DNA of 15,744 bases from NCBI GenBank assembly GCA_018065745.1, contig JAGHSS010000051.1:1-15744 (forward strand). Reading direction: 5' to 3'. The position numbers were made by a program, and so were the translations under genes. Positions within the stretch are counted from its first letter, which is position 1. Every line of letters begins with the position of its first letter. The notes beneath the pieces were generated by a model. The model searched no databases and was not told the DNA's origin. It saw only the letters and a program-made list of their open reading frames with translations. Below are positions 8,775 to 15,744 of the stretch, piece by piece. This DNA is from Candidatus Neoflavobacterium equi (GTDB taxonomy: Bacteria > Bacteroidota > Bacteroidia > Flavobacteriales > Flavobacteriaceae).

Positions 8775-9965
8775 ATGAAACGCGTAATTGTAGGCCTTTC
8801 TGGTGGTGTGGATTCAAGTGTGGCAGCCTATTTATTAAAAGAGCAAGGTTATGAAGTTATTGGCTTATTCATGAAGAATTGGCACGATGACTCTGTAACG
8901 ATTTCAAATGAATGTCCGTGGTTAGAAGATAGTAATGACGCTTTATTAGTGGCAGAAAAATTGGGTATTCCTTTTCAAACTGTTGATTTAAGTGAGCAAT
9001 ATAAAGAGCGTATTGTGGACTATATGTTTGCAGAATACGAACGCGGACGTACCCCAAATCCTGATGTTTTGTGTAATCGCGAAATTAAATTTGATGTGTT
9101 CATGAAGATTGCATTGAGTTTGGGCGCAGATTATGTAGCTACAGGGCATTATTGTAGAAAGAATACCCTTATCAATGCAGCTGGTCAAGAAGTGCACCAA
9201 TTGTTGACAGGTAAGGATAACAATAAAGATCAGTCTTATTTCTTGTGTCAACTTTCACAGGATCAACTTTCAAAAGCCTTGTTTCCAATTGGAGAATTGA
9301 CAAAGCCTGAAGTGAGAGAGATTGCTGCAAAATTGGATTTGATTACCGCTGAGAAAAAGGATTCACAAGGTTTGTGTTTTATTGGCAAGGTTCGTTTGCC
9401 TGAATTTTTACAGCAACAACTAAAACCTAAAGAGGGAATCATATATGAAATTCCTGTAAACAACGAAGTCTATAATCGTCCCGTTCCAACGTTTAACAAT
9501 GTGGAAGAGCGTTTGGCTTTTGAGGCTGCAGATATTCAATATCAACCGGAAATGGGTAAAAAAGTAGGTACCCACCAAGGTGCACATTACTTTACCATTG
9601 GTCAACGCAAAGGTTTGAATGTTGGTGGAACAAAAGAAGCGTTGTTTATCATCGCAACAGATGTACAAACCAATTCCATATATACAGGTCAAGGAAATTT
9701 ACATCCTGGACTGTATAAAAAAGCGTTGAAAATACAGCCTGATGAAATTCATTGGATTAGAGAGGATATGCGATTAAACGCTGGAGAGACTTTGGAGGTT
9801 ATGGTGCGAATCAGATACCGTCAGCCATTGCAAAAAGCCGTATTACACCAATTTGATGATGCCTTGTATATATCTTTTGATGAACCACAGTCTGCCATCA
9901 CTCAAGGTCAATTTGCCGCTTGGCATATTGGGGAAGAATTGATTGGTTCAGGCGTTATATCTTAA
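8775..9965 (+). CDS. mnmA: tRNA-specific 2-thiouridylase
   Basis: Thiolates U34 of Lys, Glu and Gln tRNAs, using ATP to adenylate the base and a persulfide as sulfur donor. The 396-aa protein has the PP-loop [16 protein letters not shown] (6-21) and [12 protein letters not shown] with Cys100. It also has [12 protein letters not shown] with Cys201, matching the catalytic cysteine pair, and [13 protein letters not shown] (273-285). The C-terminal beta-barrel domain ends [19 protein letters not shown]. Compared with the E. coli enzyme (368 aa), about 30 extra residues lie between the second cysteine domain and the [16 protein letters not shown] segment (roughly 220-262). It sits between two genes for exported proteins in one operon. 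The ATG follows the previous TAA by one base. Confidence 0.97.
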   Translation: MKRVIVGLSGGVDSSVAAYLLKEQGYEVIGLFMKNWHDDSVTISNECPWLEDSNDALLVAEKLGIPFQTVDLSEQYKERIVDYMFAEYERGRTPNPDVLCNREIKFDVFMKIALSLGADYVATGHYCRKNTLINAAGQEVHQLLTGKDNNKDQSYFLCQLSQDQLSKALFPIGELTKPEVREIAAKLDLITAEKKDSQGLCFIGKVRLPEFLQQQLKPKEGIIYEIPVNNEVYNRPVPTFNNVEERLAFEAADIQYQPEMGKKVGTHQGAHYFTIGQRKGLNVGGTKEALFIIATDVQTNSIYTGQGNLHPGLYKKALKIQPDEIHWIREDMRLNAGETLEVMVRIRYRQPLQKAVLHQFDDALYISFDEPQSAITQGQFAAWHIGEELIGSGVIS

Positions 9966-9972
9966 ATTGCTT

Positions 9973-11586
9973 ATGATAAAATATTTTGTTTTTTTCTGTT
10001 GTATATTCACCTTGCTGACTCGTGCTCAAATACAAGAAGACGCTTGGGTTTATTTTAGAGACAAACCTCATGCAACTGCTTTTCTAGAAGCTCCGCAACG
10101 CATGTTGAGTCCTAAAGCTTTGGATCGCAGACAGCGACAAAATATTTTAATTACTATAGATGATGTACCTGTATATCCTGTATACGTTACTGCGGTAACG
10201 AATGGGGATGTACAGGTACTTTCTCGTTCTAAGTGGCTCAACGCACTGCACGTTCAAGGAACGCAACAGCAAATAAATGCCTTGGCTGATCTGTCATTTG
10301 TCAGGGAGATCATTTTTGCCAACCGCAGTTTGACAGGAACCGGAAGAATGCAGGAACCTGAAGTTTTAAATCCCGTTGCAGCACCTAAAGATTTTGCAGC
10401 AATACAGCGCAACGCGGTTCAACCGCTTCAAAATCAACAATTGGAATTGCCTTTTTTACACCAACTCAATTATACCGGTTCAGGGGTTGATATTGCCATT
10501 ATGGATGCAGGTTTTCCTGGTGTAGACACACAATCTCCTTTTGCTTCTCTTCATCAAAACAATCAAATTGGATCTACCTATGACTTTGTGTCAAGATCGC
10601 CTTTTGTGTATCACAAGAGCAATCACGGCACCATGGTTTTATCTACTATGGGGGTTACCGTGCCCAATCAATTTGTGGGTAGTGCTCCAGAGGCAAAATA
10701 CCATCTTTTTATTACAGAAGATTATATGCGTGAAACTCCATTAGAAGAATCTCTATGGGTAGAAGCCTTGGAAAAGGCAGATAGCCTTGGTGTTTCCATA
10801 GTAAATACATCCTTGGGATACACCACCTTTGATCGCTCTGATTACAATTATCAATACGCAGATTTAAACGGTTCAACAACCTTTTCTTCAAAGGGAGCCA
10901 TACACGCTAAAGCAACAGGGATGATGTTGGTAAATTCTGCAGGAAACTGGGGTTCTGCCGGTTGGTATTACATTGGTACTCCATCAGACAGTCCGGGAGT
11001 ATTGACGGTTGCTGCAGTTAATTCTAGCGGGGTGAGATCTAATTTTAGCTCTTATGGTCCTGCTGCAGACGGGCGTCTAAAACCAGAAGTTGCTGCGTTG
11101 GGAAGTCAAGCGCAGGTATACAATGAAAACGGGATGTTTACTGCAGTAAATGGAACCAGTTTTTCTGCTCCAATTTTGGCAGGAGCCATTGGCTGTCTTT
11201 GGCAGGCATTTCCCAATAAAACAGTTGATGAATTGTTAGATATAGTCAAGCGTTCCAGCCACCAATATCAAACTCCAGATGTTTCATTGGGGTATGGTAT
11301 TCCCAATTTCAGAACAGCCTATAATGCGAGTTTAAACACAGCAATTTATCAGGTGTCCAAGGCTACAGTCTTTCCAAACCCCTTTGCAGATGACGTGATT
11401 TTTAAATGGCATAACAACGAGACGGAAGGGATTGTAAAAGTTTTTAACAATCTGGGACAAATTGTACAAGAGTCTAGGGTAATTGAAAATCAATTATTAC
11501 ATTTAGCTGCGTTAAAACCTGGAATTTATATTTACGAACTCCAGCTGTCAGACGCAGTTTATACAGGAAAAATCATTAAAAAATAA
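9973..11586 (+). CDS. Secreted S8 (subtilisin-like) serine protease with T9SS sorting domain
   Basis: I place the start at ATG 9973, seven bases after the mnmA stop, because it gives a clean signal peptide (MIKYFVFFCCIFTLLTRA before Gln). The TTG at 9943 would put ten residues in front of it inside mnmA. The 537-aa product has a propeptide-like region (about 20-150) and an S8 catalytic domain (about 165-450). The triad is Asp178 in AIMDAGF, His218 in NHGTMV and Ser396 in NGTSFSAP; the oxyanion Asn325 is in NSAGN. The last 70 residues are a Por-type C-terminal sorting domain. It begins VFPNPF and ends KPGIYIYELQLSDAVYTGKI-IKK, the signal for secretion by the type IX system and attachment or release at the cell surface. 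The usual DTG/DSG at the Asp is DAG. A role in extracellular protein breakdown is likely; the substrate is unknown. Confidence 0.93.
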   Translation: MIKYFVFFCCIFTLLTRAQIQEDAWVYFRDKPHATAFLEAPQRMLSPKALDRRQRQNILITIDDVPVYPVYVTAVTNGDVQVLSRSKWLNALHVQGTQQQINALADLSFVREIIFANRSLTGTGRMQEPEVLNPVAAPKDFAAIQRNAVQPLQNQQLELPFLHQLNYTGSGVDIAIMDAGFPGVDTQSPFASLHQNNQIGSTYDFVSRSPFVYHKSNHGTMVLSTMGVTVPNQFVGSAPEAKYHLFITEDYMRETPLEESLWVEALEKADSLGVSIVNTSLGYTTFDRSDYNYQYADLNGSTTFSSKGAIHAKATGMMLVNSAGNWGSAGWYYIGTPSDSPGVLTVAAVNSSGVRSNFSSYGPAADGRLKPEVAALGSQAQVYNENGMFTAVNGTSFSAPILAGAIGCLWQAFPNKTVDELLDIVKRSSHQYQTPDVSLGYGIPNFRTAYNASLNTAIYQVSKATVFPNPFADDVIFKWHNNETEGIVKVFNNLGQIVQESRVIENQLLHLAALKPGIYIYELQLSDAVYTGKIIKK

Positions 11587-11596
11587 CGATAAAATA

Positions 11597-12538
11597 ATGA
11601 ATAGAATTACAGAACTACTTCAAATCAAATACCCTATAATTCAGGGAGGGATGATTTGGAATAGTGGATATAAATTGGCAGCAGCAGTTTCAAATGCTGG
11701 TGGATTGGGATTGATTGGCGCTGGATCAATGTATCCTGAAGTATTGAGAGAGCACATCCAGAAATGCAAGTTGGCAACGGACAAACCTTTTGGTGTGAAT
11801 GTGCCCATGTTGTATCCAAACATTGAGGAGATCATGCAGATTTTAGTTGAAGAAGGCGTTAAGATTGTCTTTACTTCAGCTGGAAATCCAAAGACGTGGA
11901 CTTCATTTTTAAAAGAACACGGGATTGTTGTTGGACATGTAGTGAGCAGTTCAAAATTTGCGCTAAAAGCACAGGATGCAGGTGTGGATTTGGTTGTTGC
12001 AGAAGGTTTTGAAGCCGGTGGTCACAACGGTCGTGAAGAGACAACGACCTTAACCTTGATTCCAATGGTCAAAGAAAAGCTGCAAATTCCATTGGTAGCT
12101 GCTGGTGGTATTGGAACAGGACGTGGTATGCTTGCCGCAATGGCTTTGGGTGCTGACGGTGTTCAGGTAGGAAGCAGATTTGCTGCTTCTGTTGAAAGTT
12201 CTGCCCATGACTTGTTCAAAGAGGTTATTGTTAATGCTCAAGAAGGAGATACTGCACTAACCTTAAAAGAATTGGCTCCCGTGCGTTTGATCAAAAATAC
12301 ATTTTATACAGAAGTTCAAGAGTTGTATGCTAAAGGCGCTTCTGTTGAGGAGTTAAAAGCACACCTGGGTAGAGGTAGGTCTAAAAAAGGAATGTTTGAA
12401 GGGGATTTAGTTGCAGGAGAACTTGAAATTGGACAAATATCAGGTTTAATTCACGAGATATTACCCGTACAAAAAATTGTTGAAGATATGGTAGCTGAAT
12501 ATCAAGCAGCTAAAGATAGTTTACAAAATATAGTTTAA
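11597..12538 (+). CDS. FMN-dependent nitronate monooxygenase / FabK-like protein
   Basis: A 313-aa TIM-barrel flavoprotein of the nitronate monooxygenase/enoyl-ACP reductase II superfamily. Visible motifs are YPIIQGGMIWNSGYKLAAAV (12-31) and NAGGLGLIGAGSM (33-45). The FMN-site strand is VVAEGFEAGGHNG with His143. The phosphate-binding part is PLVAAGGIGTGRGMLAAMALGADGVQVGSRF (165-195). Nitronate monooxygenases oxidise nitronates such as propionate-3-nitronate; FabK reduces enoyl-ACP with NAD(P)H in fatty-acid synthesis. The short length and the late GELEIGQISGLIHEI segment resemble FabK. Similar flavobacterial proteins are usually labelled nitronate monooxygenase, and I cannot decide between them. 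The protein is cytoplasmic. It starts 10 bases after the protease stop and is the fourth gene of the operon. Confidence 0.87.
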   Translation: MNRITELLQIKYPIIQGGMIWNSGYKLAAAVSNAGGLGLIGAGSMYPEVLREHIQKCKLATDKPFGVNVPMLYPNIEEIMQILVEEGVKIVFTSAGNPKTWTSFLKEHGIVVGHVVSSSKFALKAQDAGVDLVVAEGFEAGGHNGREETTTLTLIPMVKEKLQIPLVAAGGIGTGRGMLAAMALGADGVQVGSRFAASVESSAHDLFKEVIVNAQEGDTALTLKELAPVRLIKNTFYTEVQELYAKGASVEELKAHLGRGRSKKGMFEGDLVAGELEIGQISGLIHEILPVQKIVEDMVAEYQAAKDSLQNIV

Positions 12539-12539
12539 G

Positions 12540-12959
12540 ATGATAAAAATTAAAAACCTACTATTGGTATTGAGTATGCTTTTTGCAACCTCATTTTACG
12601 GGCAAACGGTGCTGTATAAGACCACTTCATTGAGTATGTCAGTAAAAGGGGAGCGCAATGGGAAATGGACTCCTTATACCGATGCGAAGCCGGTGGCAAT
12701 TTTAGCAAAGATAGATTTGGATAAAAACAGAATATTGATTCATTCAGATATAGAGCAATTGTATCAGATTGGCACGTATTATCCGGTTGTAGAAAAGGAG
12801 GACTGTTACATCAATACATTCAAATGTTTGAGTTTGGAAGGTGATACTGTAGATGTTGTGATTATTTCTGACAAAAAAGGAAATCACCACGAAATGTACT
12901 TAAAAGAATTCAACAGAGTATTGCTTTACAGCATGCAGAAAATGACAGATAAGAAATAA
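12540..12959 (+). CDS. Small secreted protein of unknown function
   Basis: A 139-aa product with a clear signal peptide (MIKIKNLLLVLSMLFATSFYG, probably cleaved before Gln22). The mature part of about 118 residues has no motif I can name. It is rich in predicted beta strands, for example AILAKIDLDKNRILIHS and VDVVIISDKKGNHHEMY. It has two cysteines (Cys89 and Cys96) that could form a disulfide in the periplasm. Nothing suggests a membrane anchor, lipobox or T9SS sorting domain. It starts one base after the stop of the flavoprotein gene and is the last gene of the operon, directly before the shared terminator. Its expression is therefore tied to mnmA and the secreted protease. Confidence 0.8.
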   Translation: MIKIKNLLLVLSMLFATSFYGQTVLYKTTSLSMSVKGERNGKWTPYTDAKPVAILAKIDLDKNRILIHSDIEQLYQIGTYYPVVEKEDCYINTFKCLSLEGDTVDVVIISDKKGNHHEMYLKEFNRVLLYSMQKMTDKK

Positions 12960-12990
12960 AAAAAAATGCAGCCTTAGCTGCATTTTTTTT
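12958..12990. terminator. Bidirectional terminator between convergent operons
   Basis: TGCAGC (12967-12972) and GCTGCA (12977-12982) form a stem with a CTTA loop. It is flanked by nine A on the left (12958-12966) and eight T on the right (12983-12990). The A/T flanks extend the stem and give a U-tract on either strand. It serves the plus-strand operon ending at 12959 and the minus-strand phosphatase ending at 12993. Confidence 0.92.
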
Positions 12991-12992
12991 GT

Positions 12993-14411
12993 TTAAAATT
13001 TATTTTCAACCTCTGCTGCTTGTAGCATCAAATAGTGTAAATCTGTGTTTTTAATGAAAGGTTTCAACAATTCACTTCCCGGCCCATAGATGGCACATTC
13101 CACGTGGTCAGCAGAGTGGTCCATTGAAATCCAACCAACGTTGTTGTAGCGTTGTTGGATGTCACAATAAGCCTTGTAAGGCAATTTTTTGTAATTGTAT
13201 AATCCGTCTTCTTTTTTGTGTAGCCCATTGTAAAAAGTTTGCAAATATTTTGCGTCTTCTTCCAAAAGGTCAATGCTGTTGTATTCTTTGATGATGTCCT
13301 TGATCTCTTTAACACTTGAAGTGTTGGTGATTTGATTCAAGATAAACTCATTGGTACGGTTGTATTTTTGAATGGAATCAAAATTCGTATCGGCATTTTT
13401 ACCGTAGATAATTCCAGGATTTGCATTCCCGTGATCTGTCGTAAAAATGACCAAGGTGTTTTTGTCTTTTTCAGCAAAGTCCATTGCAACTTTTAACGCC
13501 TCATCAAATGCGATTTGTTCGTGAATCAATCCAGCAATATCATTTGCGTGAGCAGCCCAATCCGTCTTACCAGATTCAACGTGCAATACAAATCCGTTTT
13601 TGTGATCCTTCATACGGTCAATGGCTTTTTGTGTCATTTCTCCTAATGTTGGATATGCTGAGCTCAAATCATCTTGGTTGATGCGGTCTACTCTGTAAGG
13701 CATGTCTTCCTCACCATAAACTCCAAGAATAGGTTTTTTAGGATCTGCAGCCAACATCTCATTTCTGTTGCGCACTACCTGATACCCTTTTTTAGAAAAA
13801 GCGGCATACATGTCCTTTTTGTCCTTGCGTTTGTCTGCTGCAAAGTATTTGTTTCCACCACCCATCATGATGTCGTACTGTTGCTCTAAGTATTGTTCAG
13901 CAATGCCTTCCATGTCTGAACGCTTTCCAGAAATTGCAGTATATCCTGCAGGTGTTGCGTGGGTAATTGGAACCGTGGTAACACAACCAGCCATTTTACC
14001 CGCTTTTTTGAATTTTTGCCAAATTGGTAGGTGAGGAGTTCCGTCAGGAGCAACGTTAATGGAACCGTTGTTTACTCTAAATCCTCCACCCCAAGAAGAA
14101 CTTCCCGCAGAGGAATCTGTCACTATTGAATTTAGTGATGCAGTCTCCATCAATGCCCTGTTGACTTTATTTTCTTGGTAGTACGTAATCCAATTGGAAC
14201 GACGTCCGTATTTTCTATTTAAAAAGTGATCCGCCATATTAAGTGTTCCAGAACTCATTCCGTCACTGACCAACATGATGATGTTTTTAGCTTTTTTATT
14301 TGCTTCAAAAGCGTCATTTTGCGTTGGAGAGGCAATGATGTCCATCGGATTGATCAAGGCTGTTCCCAAAGAAAATAAGGCACCGTTTTTAAAAAATTTT
14401 CTTCTATCCAT
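12993..14411 (-). CDS. Tat-exported alkaline phosphatase
   Basis: A 472-aa PhoA-superfamily metallo-phosphomonoesterase that releases phosphate from organic esters outside the cytoplasm. The N-terminus (MDRRKFFKNGALFSLGTAL) is a twin-arginine signal. Metal and catalytic residues align with E. coli alkaline phosphatase. Asp50 is in LVSDGMSSG, and Asp99 with nucleophile Ser100 is in VTDSSAGSSSW. His151 and Thr153 are in THATPAGY, and Arg164 follows. Glu279, Asp284 and His288 are in HVESGKTDWAAHAND, Asp326-His327 in FTTDHGN, and His432 in MDHSADHVECAIYGPGSE. The positions equivalent to E. coli Asp153 and Lys328 are His151 and Trp285, as reported for other marine or cold-active enzymes such as TAB5. 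There is no C-terminal sorting domain. It is a single-gene unit with its own promoter; no Pho-box was recognised. Confidence 0.95.
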   Translation of the reverse strand: MDRRKFFKNGALFSLGTALINPMDIIASPTQNDAFEANKKAKNIIMLVSDGMSSGTLNMADHFLNRKYGRRSNWITYYQENKVNRALMETASLNSIVTDSSAGSSSWGGGFRVNNGSINVAPDGTPHLPIWQKFKKAGKMAGCVTTVPITHATPAGYTAISGKRSDMEGIAEQYLEQQYDIMMGGGNKYFAADKRKDKKDMYAAFSKKGYQVVRNRNEMLAADPKKPILGVYGEEDMPYRVDRINQDDLSSAYPTLGEMTQKAIDRMKDHKNGFVLHVESGKTDWAAHANDIAGLIHEQIAFDEALKVAMDFAEKDKNTLVIFTTDHGNANPGIIYGKNADTNFDSIQKYNRTNEFILNQITNTSSVKEIKDIIKEYNSIDLLEEDAKYLQTFYNGLHKKEDGLYNYKKLPYKAYCDIQQRYNNVGWISMDHSADHVECAIYGPGSELLKPFIKNTDLHYLMLQAAEVENKF

Positions 14412-14446
14412 TTGTGTTGATTTATTTTCGTTTTACCGAGTACTTA

Positions 14447-14454
14447 CAAAGATA
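14447..14454 (-). promoter_or_regulatory. -7 promoter box for the alkaline phosphatase
   Basis: On the minus strand this reads TATCTTTG, an exact TAnnTTTG match, 36 bases before the phosphatase ATG (14411). No good -33 TTTG is found at the expected spacing; the region there reads TTAC, which may mean an activator is needed. Confidence 0.55.
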
Positions 14455-14512
14455 TCATTAATTTGTATCTGAGCGTAACAGGTGTATTAAGTTATCGTAA
14501 AATGTATGATAC

Positions 14513-14537
14513 AAAAAAGACGACACGAATGTCGTCT
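14513..14537 (-). terminator. Rho-independent terminator of lysA
   Basis: On the minus strand AGACGACA and TGTCGTCT form a perfect 8-bp stem with a TTCG tetraloop, followed by six T (plus-strand A at 14513-14518; the stem uses one of them). It begins 9 bases after the lysA stop and separates lysA from the phosphatase unit. Confidence 0.9.
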
Positions 14538-14546
14538 AATTTAATA

Positions 14547-15744
14547 TTAAAATTCGATTTCGATTTGATTTCTCATTATATCTTCCATCGTTTCTGCTTT
14601 TCTAATCAGGTGTGCTTCATTGTTATACCACAAAATTTCAGCCGGTTTAAAGCGGGAGTTGTAGTTAGACGCCATAGAGAAACAGTAAGCTCCGGCGTTG
14701 TGGAAACACAAAATATCTCCTTCTGTAATCTCTGATATTCTTCTGTTTGACGCAAAGGTATCTGTCTCACAGATGTATCCAACAACAGAGTAAAATCTTG
14801 GTTTTCCCTCTGGATTGGAAATGTTTTCAATATGGTGGTGAGATCCGTAAAGCATCGGTCTGATCAAGTGGTTAAATCCAGTATCAATACCAGCAAATAC
14901 AGTTGAAGTAGTCTGTTTTACAACATTGACTTTTGCCAAGAAAAATCCAGCTTGGCTCACCAAGTATTTTCCAGGTTCAAAAGCAAGTGTAAGCGGACTT
15001 CCATATTCCTCTTGGAATTCATTAAAACGCTCAGAAAGTTTTTCTCCAAGTTCTTCAATGTTGGTTTCAATATCGTCTTTTTTATATGGAACTTTGAATC
15101 CACTACCAAAATCTAAGAACTCTAAATTTTTAAAGTTTTTAGCTGTTTCAAAAAGAATTTCAGCCGCGTATAAGAATACTTCGATATCTAAAATATCTGA
15201 TCCTGTATGCATGTGAATTCCGTTGATTTTCATCTTTGTATTTTCAACAATACGCAACAATAGCGGAAGTTGGTGAATGGAGATTCCAAATTTAGAATCG
15301 ATGTGTCCAACTGAAATATTTGAATTTCCTCCAGCCATAACATGCGGATTAATTCGAATACACACGGGAACATTTGGATGTTTGTGACCAAACTGTTCTA
15401 AGATGGAAAGGTTGTCAATGTTGATTTGTACGCCTAATGCTGCAACTTGCTCAATCTCTTCAAGAGAAACACCATTTGGAGTAAAAATTATGCGTTCTGG
15501 AGCGAATCCTGCCTGAAGACCTAAGGTAACTTCTTGGATGGAAACGGTGTCCAAATTGGAACCAATCTGCTTAAGTAGCTTCAACACAGATATATTTGAC
15601 AGGGCCTTGACGGCATAGTTAATTCTTAGCTTTTCAACCTTTGAAAAAGCGTTAGTTAATCTGTTGTATTGAAATTGAATTCTTTCGGCATCGTATACAT
15701 AAATAGGACTACCGAATTGCTGTGCTACTTCTAGCAATTGTTGG
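14547..15744 (-). CDS. lysA: Diaminopimelate decarboxylase (5' end beyond the window)
   Basis: Decarboxylates meso-diaminopimelate to L-lysine, the last step of lysine synthesis, with PLP as cofactor. The frame stays open to the right edge: in-frame Gln-Gln codons precede the TTG at 15737. The real start is probably a few codons outside the window, and the TTG need not be used. Counting from that TTG, residues are: PLP lysine 44 in NYAVKALSN; NPHVMAGGNSNISVGHIDSKFG (130-151); HMHTGS (175-180); GSGFKVPYKKD (211-221); EPGKYLV; the active-site CETD (323-326) contributed to the neighbouring subunit; and NAGAYCFSMASNYN (347-360). These fit the fold III decarboxylase family and the DAP-specific branch. 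It ends QIEIEF, and its terminator isolates it from the phosphatase downstream. Confidence 0.95.
   Translation of the reverse strand, partial: QQLLEVAQQFGSPIYVYDAERIQFQYNRLTNAFSKVEKLRINYAVKALSNISVLKLLKQIGSNLDTVSIQEVTLGLQAGFAPERIIFTPNGVSLEEIEQVAALGVQINIDNLSILEQFGHKHPNVPVCIRINPHVMAGGNSNISVGHIDSKFGISIHQLPLLLRIVENTKMKINGIHMHTGSDILDIEVFLYAAEILFETAKNFKNLEFLDFGSGFKVPYKKDDIETNIEELGEKLSERFNEFQEEYGSPLTLAFEPGKYLVSQAGFFLAKVNVVKQTTSTVFAGIDTGFNHLIRPMLYGSHHHIENISNPEGKPRFYSVVGYICETDTFASNRRISEITEGDILCFHNAGAYCFSMASNYNSRFKPAEILWYNNEAHLIRKAETMEDIMRNQIEIEF

Noticed and set aside
9943..9972. TTG start for the S8 protease overlapping mnmA
   Set aside because: It would put ten residues before the signal peptide; the ATG at 9973 directly begins a typical signal sequence.
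14926..15216. 96-aa frame antisense to lysA
   Set aside because: Shadow of the strongly supported lysA frame; no independent signal for expression.

Overview
The window is ordinary chromosomal DNA from a member of the Bacteroidota, almost certainly a flavobacterium (Flavobacteriia). The genes are AT-rich and lack Shine-Dalgarno sequences. Several start regions carry the Bacteroidota sigma-A -7 box TAnnTTTG. Exported proteins have signal peptides ending in G/A followed by Gln, and the S8 protease carries a type IX secretion (T9SS) C-terminal sorting domain. I cannot fix the genus. No rRNA, tRNA, CRISPR, insertion sequence, phage gene or compositional break is visible, and no stretch longer than 160 bases lacks a gene.

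Layout, left to right. (1) guaA (GMP synthase) with its -7 box almost on the start codon, ended by a strong terminator. (2) A tightly packed operon: an exported four-LysM/periplasmic-binding-fold protein, an OsmC-like protein and a DUF3820 protein, joined by a TAATG overlap and a 1-nt gap. (3) pyrG (CTP synthase) behind a long A/C-rich leader, then yidC (membrane insertase), ended by a GAAA-loop terminator. (4) A five-gene plus-strand operon with gaps of 10 nt or less: an exported MORN/YwqK-repeat protein, mnmA (tRNA 2-thiouridylase), a T9SS-secreted subtilase, a nitronate monooxygenase/FabK-like flavoprotein and a small secreted unknown. It ends at a hairpin that can work on both strands. (5) Two minus-strand genes in separate transcription units: a Tat-exported alkaline phosphatase and lysA (diaminopimelate decarboxylase). 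The lysA 5' end runs off the right edge of the window.

Functionally the window is mostly housekeeping. It covers GTP and CTP synthesis by two glutamine amidotransferase enzymes, membrane protein insertion, wobble-uridine thiolation, lysine/meso-DAP metabolism and phosphate scavenging. A few envelope or secreted proteins of uncertain role are interleaved.

I found no convincing new defence, mobile or biosynthetic system. The points most worth a second look are small: a terminator that contains the next gene's promoter box, a 21-codon upstream ORF that stops one base before pyrG, and a LysM-plus-binding-fold protein with no transporter partners that may be a cell-wall factor resembling LpoA.
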